The notes under the pieces are model-generated. The model was not told the origin of the DNA, did no database searches, and saw nothing but the letters and a program-made list of their open reading frames with translations. From Gammaproteobacteria bacterium (lineage in GTDB: Bacteria; Pseudomonadota; Gammaproteobacteria; GCA-001735895): a stretch of DNA of 50,669 bases. A program made the translations under genes and the position numbers. Location: the NCBI GenBank assembly GCA_018669845.1, contig JABHSO010000197.1, positions 1-50,669 on the forward strand. Direction: 5' to 3'. Position 1 is the stretch's first letter. Each line of letters opens with the position of its first letter. Positions 8,496 to 17,212 of the stretch are shown one piece after another.

Positions 8496-11366
8496 TTATG
8501 CAAAAATAAACATAGATGCTAGTTCTAACTTTAATCCTGCTTTATTTAATACACTTGTGCCATCCGTAAAATCTGTAATCGCTTTTTTAAAATTAACAAG
8601 ATTATTCTTCACTTCAACAGGAACATCTTTGATTCTTGTGGATTTTTTTTCCACTCCCGCTCCACCCGTATAAGTAAAAACAATTCCTCCCTGATAGCCT
8701 ATATTCGCACCAAACCCTACAAAAAAGTCTGCTGCTAAATTGATATTCAGTGTTCCACCTAGAAAAAAGTCTACTTTTAACCCCCCATAAAAGTCTGTAG
8801 CTAAGCCGCCATGAATTGCATTTTCAAAGCTCCAGGCAAATTCATTTTTAGCACCCAGAAACATTTCACTGACTGCTCCATGGTGAGTTCCATGACTCGA
8901 TCCACGAACATGGGAAACCACATGACCATGAACCTCTTCATTTACGTCTCCATAAACCCTTTCATAAGCATTACCTACCTTAATATCCAGTGAAAATCCA
9001 TTTTGATAGGAATAAGTTGTTCCAAAGGTTTTTTCTACCGAAACATTAGCAAGGTTAGCTCCCATAAACTCACCATAAGTTGTGTAATCATCCATATGCT
9101 CTTTTTCAGCATCAAGCAAATCAGCAGAAGTTCCACCAGTACTGTTTTGCAGGTTCTCTGTATACCCATTTCCGTAGTTATACTCTGCAAAGGAACCATT
9201 ATCACCTCCTCCCAGTGCTGGACCACCCGCCCAGTTAAACGAACGTCCCCAGGCATAGTTCATCTGGTCTCCCCAGATCTTTGCTTCTGCTACTCCTCTG
9301 ACTCCCTTAGGATTAACATCTAAATCAGAATTATCTACTCCTGTTAACCCTTCTGGAAAGTCTTTACCTGGAGCTGGAAAACTAAATTGTTCACTTACTC
9401 CTGTCCAACTATTTGCCGCATTGAGAAAATCATCTTTAACATGAAAGTCTTCATGGAAAGTTCCAATAAAATAAACCCGTTCATGCTGGGGATAAGCGAA
9501 GGTTCTTGCATTGGCATAGACATAATTATCACCAGCTCCACGATCAATATTTATATCACCACTTTTCCAGTCACCATCAGCCATTGATGGAGCAAGAGTT
9601 GTCACTAACGGATTGGGGTAATTTTTAAATTTTATTAAACTCGGCTCATAATTATCTGGGGGAGACTTAGACCAGGGGGGTAACATTGAATCACTCAATT
9701 CCATATCAGTACCACTGATCGTTTTTCCCTGATTGACTGAATCCTCATCCAGATCTGAATTTAGAGAATGCAACCCAACAGTAAGATCATTATCTGAAAA
9801 AGTTTCCAGAGCGTCATTGATGACTCCACCAATAGATATTGTATTACCAGAAATATTTTCCTGTAAATTTGATGAAACTATTTGATTATAGGTATCTCCG
9901 CTATTCAATCGAGATGGCCTACTTGCATTAGGTACAGCCCCGGATATTACAGGCTGATCAGGATCACCATTGATGAAGGTCAACAATACTTCGGTACCAT
10001 CGGTCAAAGGAAAATATATACCCGAATTTTGGCCGACAAACGGATGGGCCATGCGTATCCATGCACTTGCTTTACGATGAGGGTCAGGTGGATCAATATC
10101 GTTATTAGCGCCATCAGCCCGATCAAACGGTAAATGAACACGGTAACGCCCAAAATCATCAACCTGGGCTATATTGTCAACTTCTCCTTCTCCATAAATA
10201 AAAGCTGTCATGGTTCCAAAAAAACGGGGTTTTGGAGTAACCAGGGCAGGACGGAATTGTTCTGAGGCTTCTATTGCCACAAAGCTATTACGATATTGAG
10301 GTTTGGATGGATTTTTTTTAGTCGTGTTTGACGAGAGAGCCATATCCAGGTGCTGACCTTCATGATTAACTTCTACAGCCAGATATTCGATACCGTTATA
10401 TTTTCCATTTGGATGCATTTCCATCTCGAACAGGTAACCTGCCTGTAAACGTGTAACACTGCCTTCTCCATAATAACGGGTTTTATTACACAGGGCTTGC
10501 TGGGCTCTAATTTCACTTAGGTAACTTGCTTCCTCTGGTTTCTGGATATTTCCACCATAAATATAGTCAATTCCCTGAGTATGCGTATCGGCTAATGCAT
10601 TATCTATTGGAAAGGTTCGAGAAATATCAACCGACGGATGTTCAGAGTTGTAGTCTCTAACGGATACACCAGCAGCCAGACGTTGCTTGCGACAGCTCCA
10701 GGCATCGATGCTGTCATGTAATTTACTTGTCGAAGGTGTTACATCAAAAATTAATCCCGGATGGGAAATATACTCATAATTCATATCATTGATGAATATA
10801 ATTTTTTCTGTAACTCCGCTGCTTTGATCGAAGTAAAAGTAAATACCTTCGTTTTCTAGCAGTCGAGAAAGGAAGTCAAAATCAGATTCACCAAATTGAC
10901 AGACATAGTCACGGACTAGTAAATCTGTTTTAACCAGACTAGTTAGGTCAAAATCTATACCCAAACCTTCATTATTAGCTTCAGTAAATACTGTTTTAAT
11001 TATTTCATCGACAGTTTTTTCGTCAGTATAAATTTCATTCGTTTTATAGTTAGACAGCGCCCATAAACGGGGTACAAGCACAGCTTTGTAATAGATATAT
11101 TCTGGTGTGGTTTGCAGCTCCTGAAAGTTTGACAAAATACCATGAACCGGATATTCAATACCGTCCAGATCGATAACAAAACTGGCAGGGCTATCCAATA
11201 CATCATCCAGGTTAATGTCATAAGAAAGGGGAGCTTTTAATTCGATCTGATATTCGTACAGTGTGGAAATTGCCTCATTCCCTGTGAAGCTGACAACGGT
11301 AAATGGGTTCTCATCCAGATCATTAACCAGATCGTCACTAATAAACTTGAAGTTAGCCTGAGTCAT
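8496..11366 (-). CDS. vgrG: Type VI secretion tip protein VgrG with ~430-residue C-terminal extension
   Basis: I chose the ATG at 11366 (MTQANFKFIS), which has a GGAGAGGG-type ribosome binding site, over an ATG six codons upstream. Residues ~1-360 match the VgrG gp27-like hub (VCQFGESDFDFLSRLLENEG is the signature). Residues ~365-480 are the gp5-like OB fold (FGRYRVHLPFDR; WIRMAHPFVGQNSGIYFPL; GTEVLLTFINGDPDQPVISG). The remainder, about 430 residues, is not standard. It starts with an Asp/Ser-rich linker, passes through repeats of Gly, Asn and aromatics, then a His-rich segment (VHGHVVSHVRGSSHGTHHGA) and an amphipathic Gly-rich segment near the C-terminus. It could lengthen the needle or be a specialised effector; no known toxin motif is visible. 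It is the first gene of the island and probably has its promoter in the 11367-11690 gap. Confidence 0.9.
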   Translation of the reverse strand: MTQANFKFISDDLVNDLDENPFTVVSFTGNEAISTLYEYQIELKAPLSYDINLDDVLDSPASFVIDLDGIEYPVHGILSNFQELQTTPEYIYYKAVLVPRLWALSNYKTNEIYTDEKTVDEIIKTVFTEANNEGLGIDFDLTSLVKTDLLVRDYVCQFGESDFDFLSRLLENEGIYFYFDQSSGVTEKIIFINDMNYEYISHPGLIFDVTPSTSKLHDSIDAWSCRKQRLAAGVSVRDYNSEHPSVDISRTFPIDNALADTHTQGIDYIYGGNIQKPEEASYLSEIRAQQALCNKTRYYGEGSVTRLQAGYLFEMEMHPNGKYNGIEYLAVEVNHEGQHLDMALSSNTTKKNPSKPQYRNSFVAIEASEQFRPALVTPKPRFFGTMTAFIYGEGEVDNIAQVDDFGRYRVHLPFDRADGANNDIDPPDPHRKASAWIRMAHPFVGQNSGIYFPLTDGTEVLLTFINGDPDQPVISGAVPNASRPSRLNSGDTYNQIVSSNLQENISGNTISIGGVINDALETFSDNDLTVGLHSLNSDLDEDSVNQGKTISGTDMELSDSMLPPWSKSPPDNYEPSLIKFKNYPNPLVTTLAPSMADGDWKSGDINIDRGAGDNYVYANARTFAYPQHERVYFIGTFHEDFHVKDDFLNAANSWTGVSEQFSFPAPGKDFPEGLTGVDNSDLDVNPKGVRGVAEAKIWGDQMNYAWGRSFNWAGGPALGGGDNGSFAEYNYGNGYTENLQNSTGGTSADLLDAEKEHMDDYTTYGEFMGANLANVSVEKTFGTTYSYQNGFSLDIKVGNAYERVYGDVNEEVHGHVVSHVRGSSHGTHHGAVSEMFLGAKNEFAWSFENAIHGGLATDFYGGLKVDFFLGGTLNINLAADFFVGFGANIGYQGGIVFTYTGGAGVEKKSTRIKDVPVEVKNNLVNFKKAITDFTDGTSVLNKAGLKLELASMFIFA

Positions 11367-11690
11367 CGTACTTTCCCTCTCCATTCACAATATGATGAGT
11401 AAATCGTGCTTCAACTGCTCTACATTTTATTATCGGACACCACGGGCTGAGACAGCTCTTCCATTGCCATGACATCTTTAGGGTTTATACTATTTAGCTA
11501 AATAACTAAAGCAACCATATTTCGCAATAGATCAGTCTTCGTTGATCTGAATCATGCTCTTCCTGCTGCTTTGCTTAAGCTATACTTAAAAGCCAGTAAC
11601 CCCCTCTATTTCTCCTTGTGTTTAAAATGACTTTTAATGCATATTTAACCGTATAATAGGATCCATAAATACCAGTTAACCCATACATTC
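11367..11690. other. Divergent intergenic region between vgrG and the SPL gene
   Basis: This ~320-bp gap separates vgrG (minus) from the radical SAM gene (plus) and should carry both promoters. A small inverted repeat (AGATCA/TGATCT, around 11528-11547) lies near the middle. No open reading frame of note and no transposon end are seen. Confidence 0.4.
11628..11657 (+). promoter_or_regulatory. Putative sigma-70-type promoter of the SPL-selD-men operon
   Basis: A perfect -10 hexamer TATAAT (11652-11657) lies 33 bp before the ATG of the SPL gene. The best -35 candidate is TGACTT (11628-11633) at an 18-bp spacing, which is weak. The position fits transcription of the plus-strand genes that follow. 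Confidence 0.4.
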
Positions 11691-12956
11691 ATGAGCTCTT
11701 CTCAAACACCTATTACTGAACAGCCTTTCTATTTATCGCTTAACCCGGAGACTAAACAGTTCCTGGCTGATCAGGCTTTGTCTCTACGTTTATCCGTTCA
11801 GGATTGCCGACAAAGTTGTGAAATTGCACTGGATTTGCAGATGTGGGGAGGAGACTCCATTCAGGATGTCTGGCCAGATGAGAGCAGTTTAAATGCTACC
11901 GGCAAAGCTCTTAAACAGCAGATTATGAAACAACTGAGAACAACCTGGGAAAACCTTAAATCAGAAGATAATCGATATCCTGACGATAGCTCTGCCCCTA
12001 AAATAAGCGCTGCAGCTAATCCTAAGGCAATTGAAAAAAAATCTCTGGGTTTAGGCCGTTGCCCTGTCGCTTCACCTCGTACTTTATGCTGCAACCTGCA
12101 AACACTGGATGCCGTGGATAACTGTGGTTATGGTTGTAGTTACTGCAGTATCCAGTCTTTTTTTGACGGAAAGCAAATCAACTTTGATAAAGGTTTTGCC
12201 GACAAGCTTAAAAACCTGAAACTTGATCCTGATAAAACCTATCATATTGGCACAGGGCAATCCTCCGATTCTCTGATGTGGGGAAATAGTCACGGTGTGC
12301 TAGATGCTGTTATTGATTTTGCCCATGAAAATCCGAATGTCATTCTGGAGCTAAAAACCAAATCAGCTAATGTCAGTCACCTTATTAAATCTGGTGCACC
12401 CAAAAATATTCTCTGCACCTGGTCACTCAGCACACCGACACTTATTCGTCATGAAGAGCATGGAACAGCTTCTCTGGAGAAACGTCTGGCAGCTGCCCGG
12501 CAGGTCGCCGATGCGGGTTTTGTGGTCGGTTTTCATTTTCATCCAATTATTCATTACAATAACTGGCAAGAGGATTACCAGGCAGTTGTTAATCAGCTCA
12601 CTTCTCTGTTTGATATCGATGAAGTCGCCTTGATTTCTCTGGGAACATTAACTTATATAAAATCGGTGATGCGGGAAATACGCAAAAAAGCTATCCCCAG
12701 CCAGATACTTAAAATGCCGCTGGTCGATGCCGATGGTAAGCTGTCATATCCAGATGACATTAAATTGTCATTGTTTACTTCTGTTTACAACAGCTTTCCT
12801 GATGACTGGAAAGAATATGTTTTTTATTATCTATGCATGGAAAATCAACGCTTCTGGAAGCCTGTTTTCGGTTTTGAATATACTTCTAATGGTGAATTTG
12901 AAATAGCCATGAAAAATAGTTACCTGAACAAAATTAATAAAAAGGTTTACAAATGA
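11691..12956 (+). CDS. Spore photoproduct lyase (SPL)-family radical SAM protein
   Basis: The motif CGYGCSYC (about residues 145-152) is a CX3CX2C radical SAM cluster-binding site, inside the SPL-like segment [18 protein letters not shown]. Later blocks [27 protein letters not shown] and [20 protein letters not shown] also match the SPL family, and [14 protein letters not shown] is the typical strand near the end of the barrel. At 421 residues it is longer than Bacillus SplB (about 340) because of an N-terminal helical region of about 100 residues. True SPL repairs spore DNA photoproducts; this organism is not a sporeformer, so another radical reaction is likely. The gene overlaps selD by four bases (ATGA), so the two are translationally coupled. 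A function tied to selenium metabolism is therefore inferred but unproven. Confidence 0.8.
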   Translation: MSSSQTPITEQPFYLSLNPETKQFLADQALSLRLSVQDCRQSCEIALDLQMWGGDSIQDVWPDESSLNATGKALKQQIMKQLRTTWENLKSEDNRYPDDSSAPKISAAANPKAIEKKSLGLGRCPVASPRTLCCNLQTLDAVDNCGYGCSYCSIQSFFDGKQINFDKGFADKLKNLKLDPDKTYHIGTGQSSDSLMWGNSHGVLDAVIDFAHENPNVILELKTKSANVSHLIKSGAPKNILCTWSLSTPTLIRHEEHGTASLEKRLAAARQVADAGFVVGFHFHPIIHYNNWQEDYQAVVNQLTSLFDIDEVALISLGTLTYIKSVMREIRKKAIPSQILKMPLVDADGKLSYPDDIKLSLFTSVYNSFPDDWKEYVFYYLCMENQRFWKPVFGFEYTSNGEFEIAMKNSYLNKINKKVYK

Positions 12957-13981
12957 CATCTCCAATAAAACTTACTGAATACAGTCATGGCGCCGGTTGT
13001 GGTTGCAAAATTGCCCCATCAGTTTTAGATAGTATTCTGCAGGGACAAATCAATTTTTCTAGCGATAAAAATTTGCTGGTGGGTAATGAAAATAAAGATG
13101 ATGCCGCAGCCTATGACATGGGAAATGGCGAGGCTGTTATCAGTACCACCGATTTTTTTATGCCAATCGTTGATGACCCATTCAAATTTGGACAAATTGC
13201 CGCCACCAATGCATTGAGCGATATCTATGCCATGGGCGCATCCCCGATCATGGCGATAGCAATACTGGGCTGGCCAATCACAAAACTGAGTGCTGAAATT
13301 GCTGGTGAGGTGGTCGATGGTGGAAGACAGGCCTGTAAAGATGCAGGCATTATTCTTGCTGGTGGCCACAGCATCGATGCACCAGAACCAATATTTGGAC
13401 TGGCCGCTACCGGCCGGGTAAAAATTTCTCAGCTAAAGAAAAATGACCAGGCAACAGCAGGATGCTCTCTTTTTCTTACCAAAGCTTTGGGGGTAGGTAT
13501 TTTGAGCACAGCTCAAAAGCAGAAAAAACTCAAACCCGAACACCAGGATATTGCAATTAACAGCATGTGCAAACTCAATAAAATAGGCACCCGGCTTGGA
13601 CAAATGCCTGGTATTACAGCCATGACAGATGTCACCGGTTTTGGTTTGCTGGGGCATTTACTGGAGGTTTGTCAGGGCAGTAATGTTGCCGCTACTGTCA
13701 ACTTTGATCAGATCCCGTTGCTTGATCCGGTTGTTGAAACTTACCGTCAAATGGGCTGCATACCCGGAGGGGGCCAACGCAATTATGAAAGTTATGGACA
13801 ACATATTACTACTCTTAGCGAACAACAGAAACATATCCTGTGTGATCCACAAACCAGTGGTGGGCTATTAGTCGCAGTGGAACCCGATAGTATTAATGAA
13901 TTTCTTTCACTAGCACCTATGGCCATTGAAATTGGTGAGTTAACCCATAAACAGAATTCCAGCTGGATTACTGTACTTTAG
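12953..13981 (+). CDS. selD: Selenide, water dikinase (selenophosphate synthase)
   Basis: SelD makes selenophosphate from selenide and ATP, the selenium donor for selenocysteine and 2-selenouridine. The N-terminal active-site block [11 protein letters not shown] aligns with E. coli SelD; Cys16 is in the place of the catalytic Cys17 and Lys19 in the place of Lys20. It is therefore the Cys form, not a selenoprotein. The AIRS-type core follows, with [40 protein letters not shown] and [18 protein letters not shown]; the C-terminal half has [14 protein letters not shown] and [12 protein letters not shown]. At 342 residues it has the normal length. Its start overlaps the SPL gene stop. No selA, selB, selC or selU is present in the window. 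Confidence 0.95.
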   Translation: MTSPIKLTEYSHGAGCGCKIAPSVLDSILQGQINFSSDKNLLVGNENKDDAAAYDMGNGEAVISTTDFFMPIVDDPFKFGQIAATNALSDIYAMGASPIMAIAILGWPITKLSAEIAGEVVDGGRQACKDAGIILAGGHSIDAPEPIFGLAATGRVKISQLKKNDQATAGCSLFLTKALGVGILSTAQKQKKLKPEHQDIAINSMCKLNKIGTRLGQMPGITAMTDVTGFGLLGHLLEVCQGSNVAATVNFDQIPLLDPVVETYRQMGCIPGGGQRNYESYGQHITTLSEQQKHILCDPQTSGGLLVAVEPDSINEFLSLAPMAIEIGELTHKQNSSWITVL

Positions 13982-14081
13982 TGTTAGCCCCTAATTTTTA
14001 TTTTAGCAGCATTTCAATGATTACAACTGATCAATGTTATTGGAGAACTCGACAAAGGGCTTTAGAATTCAACGACTAGTT

Positions 14082-14930
14082 ATGAATGATAAAACCACTT
14101 TTATAAGGGCTTTACGCCCCTTTTCGTTAATTGTTGCCATTGCCACCTGTGGTCTGGGCGTTAGTCTCGCGCTGGTAGAAAACTCTCAAAACACTTTCCT
14201 GGCAGGTCTGGTTATATTTACCGGTGTACTCTTGCAGATAGCAGTGAATTTAATTAATGACCACCGGGATCTCACCAATCACCAGTTTACAAGTTCTCAG
14301 CAGCTGGCCATTAAACGTAATACCCGTTTCGGCTGGATCGTCATGTTGCTGGCAATAGCCATTGGTTTTTATATGGTCAGTATCAGGGGCTGGCCTTTGT
14401 TATTACTTGGCATATTCGGGGTTTTTGGTGCCTGGGGTTACACCGGTGGACAGATTAATTATAAAGAACGGGGCCTCGGCATTTTATTTGTCTTTTTATT
14501 TATGGGAGTGCTGCTAATCGGTGGCTCATATTACGTTGTATCGGGTGATTATCACTGGAATATTTTCTGGCTGTCATTGCCTTTTAGCCTGCTTTCATCG
14601 CTTTTACTGTTAAGCAATGAATTACGTGATTATGAAGAAGACCTGGCAGCCGGTATCAAAACCCTGTGTGTTCGACAGGGATATAAACTTGGCGTCAAAC
14701 TGTATTACTGGATTGTGGCAATGGTTTATCTCGTTAGCGTATTACTGTATCAAGCCGAAATATTACCGGGTCTGATTTTATTATTAATCACCGTTGTCGT
14801 ACTTTGGCAGCCATTCAAATTACTTAATGCTCCAAAGAAACAGCGTATTTACTTAACTCCTTTAACGGGCCGTTTCTATTTTATTTATAGCGTTGCCTAT
14901 CTTGCCACTATCTGGATACCTCAATTATGA
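14082..14930 (+). CDS. menA: UbiA-family prenyltransferase, MenA-like (1,4-dihydroxy-2-naphthoate prenyltransferase)
   Basis: This is a polytopic membrane protein of about 282 residues with eight or nine hydrophobic helices. It carries the two Asp-rich prenyl-diphosphate motifs of the UbiA superfamily: NLINDHRD in the first loop and NELRDYEED in the second. The block RALRPFSL near the N-terminus and the phrase YKERGLGILFVFLFMGVLL favour MenA over UbiA. MenA attaches the isoprenoid tail to dihydroxynaphthoate to give demethylmenaquinone. I start at the ATG at 14082 (MNDKTTFIRALRPF); an in-frame ATG at 14034 would add 16 residues. The UbiE homologue that could methylate its product is two genes downstream, which supports the MenA call. 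Other UbiA-family substrates remain possible. Confidence 0.75.
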   Translation: MNDKTTFIRALRPFSLIVAIATCGLGVSLALVENSQNTFLAGLVIFTGVLLQIAVNLINDHRDLTNHQFTSSQQLAIKRNTRFGWIVMLLAIAIGFYMVSIRGWPLLLLGIFGVFGAWGYTGGQINYKERGLGILFVFLFMGVLLIGGSYYVVSGDYHWNIFWLSLPFSLLSSLLLLSNELRDYEEDLAAGIKTLCVRQGYKLGVKLYYWIVAMVYLVSVLLYQAEILPGLILLLITVVVLWQPFKLLNAPKKQRIYLTPLTGRFYFIYSVAYLATIWIPQL

Positions 14931-15796
14931 ATCAGGACCTGGTACTTGCTATTGCCTTACCTGTCACCCTTTTCTTTATCATGTTCAGTATGGGTGCCAG
15001 CCTGACAATAGCCAACTTTAAAACTGTCATACATACCCCTGTAACGGTGCTTACGGGGCTAATATCTCAGATGTTATTATTGCCAGTATTGGCTTTTGTT
15101 CTGCTTATCCCTTTTAACCTACCCGTAGAAATATTTGCAGGTTTCATGATTCTCGCCCTTAGCCCGGGTGGAACTACATCGAACATATTTTCTTATCTGG
15201 CGGGTGGAAACCTGGCTTTATCTATCTCTTTAACGGCCATTGTCAGTCTTTTAACGCCAATAACCATCCCATTATTTGCCGGCTTGATTCTGGCTTCACA
15301 GCTTGACGCCTCAACTGCTATTAAACTTCCCTTCCTGATTACCGTGCTCAAACTTTCCGTAGTAACCCTGGTTCCTGTTGCTCTCGGTATGTTATTGCGT
15401 CATTACAAAAAAGCCTTTTGTGATGGCCATGAGTTCTGGATGACCCGAACACCTTTAATCATGCTATTAATGGTTATCGCTGGCATTATCCACCAGAACT
15501 GGTCAAAAATGCCTTACTTCATCGATCAAACAGGCATACCCGCTTTATTGCTGGCAACACTCGCTTTAGTTATTGGCTACTTTTTTGCCCGCAGCATGAA
15601 ACAAACTAAATCTGATTCCAGAACCATTGCCATCGAAACTTCCATTCAAAATGGAGGCACTGCAATTCTGGTGACTGGTACCATCATGCAAAACCCTGCA
15701 ATGACGATTGCCCCTGTCATGTATGGAATTTTGATGCTTATTCCTATTTTTATTTACCTGTTCTGGATTAACCTTTCTAAGCAGGCAATAGCTTAA
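14927..15796 (+). CDS. Bile acid:sodium symporter (BASS)-family transporter
   Basis: The 289-residue protein has about nine or ten hydrophobic helices. It shows BASS family blocks: FIMFSMGASLTIANF at the start and GFMILALSPGGTTSNIFSYLAGGNLALS, whose unwound Pro-Gly-Gly region forms part of the sodium site. The end has SIQNGGTAILVTGTIM, close to the family's conserved E-x-x-x-QN(G/S) segment. Substrate is unknown; members carry bile acids, pyruvate, pantoate and other anions. It overlaps menA by four bases (ATGA) and abuts ubiE (zero gap), so it belongs to the same operon. A role in moving a quinone precursor is conceivable but not shown. Confidence 0.85.
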   Translation: MNQDLVLAIALPVTLFFIMFSMGASLTIANFKTVIHTPVTVLTGLISQMLLLPVLAFVLLIPFNLPVEIFAGFMILALSPGGTTSNIFSYLAGGNLALSISLTAIVSLLTPITIPLFAGLILASQLDASTAIKLPFLITVLKLSVVTLVPVALGMLLRHYKKAFCDGHEFWMTRTPLIMLLMVIAGIIHQNWSKMPYFIDQTGIPALLLATLALVIGYFFARSMKQTKSDSRTIAIETSIQNGGTAILVTGTIMQNPAMTIAPVMYGILMLIPIFIYLFWINLSKQAIA

Positions 15797-16522
15797 ATGA
15801 CTCACCGCCTTTCAAAAACTTTTGGTAAAAGCCGGGTTACCACCGAGCAACGCGAAAAACTGGTTCGCAGTATATTTAACCGCGTGGCTGGTCGTTATGA
15901 CCTGATGAATGATTTAATGAGTATGGGCATTCATCGTGTATGGAAACATCGTTTTTGCAAAGAGATTAACAAAGCATCAGGAAAGGTATTTGTTGATCTG
16001 GCTGGTGGAACCGGTGATATAGCCAGCACCATGATTAATGATCACCGGGAAGTGACCATTATCGACCCATCCATTGAAATGATGCGAATAGCAGAAACTC
16101 GCCTGGGTAACTCATGTCGCTATTTAGCGGCTACCGCTGAAGACATTCCTTTACCGGACAACAGCGTTGATGTGCTGACCATATCCTTCGGTATTAGAAA
16201 TGCTACTGATATCTCAAAATCCCTTCAGGAAATATCAAGGGTACTTAAACCTGGCGGACACTTTTACTGCCTTGAATTCAGTACACCCTATGCCTGGTTA
16301 CGACCTTTCTACAATACCTGGTCACGAATTGTCATTCCACGGCTTGGCGCACTGGTTGCTGGTCATCCCGATGCCTATACTTACCTGATTGAATCTATTA
16401 GAGAATTTCCCGCTCAACAGGAAATGGCTGAAATGATTACAAGCGCTGGATTAAATGAAGTTTCTTACAGCAACCTTTCTTTTGGTATCGCATGCATTCA
16501 TCGAGCAAGTAAAACTCAATAA
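15797..16522 (+). CDS. ubiE: UbiE/MenG-type quinone C-methyltransferase
   Basis: UbiE/MenG methylates demethylmenaquinone to menaquinone and, in UbiE, a ubiquinone intermediate. The sequence has the UbiE N-terminal signature VRSIFNRVAGRYDLMNDLMSMGIHRVWK, in pieces around residues 24-50. SAM-binding motif I is VDLAGGTGDIA, and the post-motif segments are TIIDPSIEMM, TAEDIPLPDNSVDVLTISFG and RNATDISKSLQEISRVLKPGG. At 241 residues it is normal for the family. Placement with a MenA-like gene suggests it serves menaquinone, perhaps in addition to a separate ubiE elsewhere. It is the last gene of the SPL-selD-menA-BASS-ubiE run, followed by 100 bp before the next gene. Confidence 0.9.
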   Translation: MTHRLSKTFGKSRVTTEQREKLVRSIFNRVAGRYDLMNDLMSMGIHRVWKHRFCKEINKASGKVFVDLAGGTGDIASTMINDHREVTIIDPSIEMMRIAETRLGNSCRYLAATAEDIPLPDNSVDVLTISFGIRNATDISKSLQEISRVLKPGGHFYCLEFSTPYAWLRPFYNTWSRIVIPRLGALVAGHPDAYTYLIESIREFPAQQEMAEMITSAGLNEVSYSNLSFGIACIHRASKTQ

Positions 16523-16622
16523 CTGTGAAATAAACCAACTTCACTGTGTAACTTAGTCACACATCTTTTGCTGAACGTCTATTATACTTTACTTATATAT
16601 TGATTTTTAATGGAAGTGTAAA

Positions 16623-16862
16623 ATGATTAAATCAGCCTGTTTTTTAATGAAAAAAGCTGCTGCATCATCTGTATCTCTGATTGTTCTGGGTACGGTGGTA
16701 GTTTTAATATCCCAGTTTATAAACCTGAATACTGCTGTTCCAGCTATTTTTTCTTATATCGGATTTATTTCAATTTTTGTCGGCTTGCTTATTATGCTGA
16801 TTACCACCGTTGTCATTTTGTTACCTAAAATAAGCCGACAGCTGGAGCAATGTCAGCACTAA
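16623..16862 (+). CDS. Small two-helix membrane protein, paralogous to the gene at 16950-17195
   Basis: This 79-residue protein has two hydrophobic helices (about 14-33 and 40-68) with a short loop and ends in LLPKISRQLEQCQH. Its partner across the palindrome ends in VLPKSKEKMDKCDH, with the same order of helices, length and C-x-H terminus, so the two look like distant paralogues. A purine-rich stretch (TGGAAGTG) sits before the ATG. Function is unknown. The gene starts 100 bp after ubiE and may be transcribed with it or from its own promoter. Confidence 0.65.
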   Translation: MIKSACFLMKKAAASSVSLIVLGTVVVLISQFINLNTAVPAIFSYIGFISIFVGLLIMLITTVVILLPKISRQLEQCQH

Positions 16863-16870
16863 ATAATACC

Positions 16871-16951
16871 AGGAGTCTGTCGAACTTAGGGTAAATCTAC
16901 TGCGGAAAATGCCTTTCCCTCACTACGATTACCTAAGTCCGACAGGCTCCT
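16871..16951. repeat. 81-bp imperfect palindrome between convergent genes
   Basis: The left arm AGGAGTCTGTCGAACTTAGG (16871-16890) pairs with the right arm CCTAAGTCCGACAGGCTCCT (16932-16951) with two mismatches. Between the arms are about 40 bp without a reading frame. It sits between two convergent genes, and its right arm overlaps the TAG stop of the minus-strand gene, so it could serve as a bidirectional terminator. The long, near-identical arms also resemble a REP or MITE-like element. No clear target duplication is visible. Confidence 0.7.
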
Positions 16952-17195
16952 AGTGGTCACATTTATCCATTTTCTCTTTTGATTTGGGCAGTACAGAAAT
17001 CAGGAAAGTGGATAACAGGATTATGGGTGACAGTAATAACAGGATAAACCCAAAAAACATCACGATATGCTGTAAATTCCAAATTTGCGGCAGCACGTGC
17101 ATCGCCACCAAAATAAGCATGACACCGGCCAGAAAGAATATTAATGATGCGACAACTCCTTCTCGCATCGTTTGACAACCTAAAGTTAATAACAT
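16950..17195 (-). CDS. Small two-helix membrane protein, last gene of the multiheme cluster
   Basis: The 81-residue protein starts at an ATG with GGAG eight bases upstream. It has two hydrophobic helices (about 12-35 and 42-67) separated by LPQIWNLQH, and ends in SVLPKSKEKMDKCDH. It resembles the 79-residue product encoded on the other strand at 16623-16862. It lies 18 bp after the NapC/NirT gene and so is probably co-transcribed with the cytochromes. It might be a small subunit or assembly factor of the membrane complex. No known family was recognised. Confidence 0.65.
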   Translation of the reverse strand: MLLTLGCQTMREGVVASLIFFLAGVMLILVAMHVLPQIWNLQHIVMFFGFILLLLSPIILLSTFLISVLPKSKEKMDKCDH

Positions 17196-17212
17196 GCCGT
17201 TTTCTCCAGTGT

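Noticed and set aside
11528-11547. AGATCA/TGATCT inverted repeat as an operator
   Set aside because: The arms are six bases only and this can occur by chance; no second copy was seen near other genes.
12953-13981. SelD as a selenoprotein with in-frame TGA
   Set aside because: The active-site residue is encoded as Cys (GCGCK) with no TGA in that codon.
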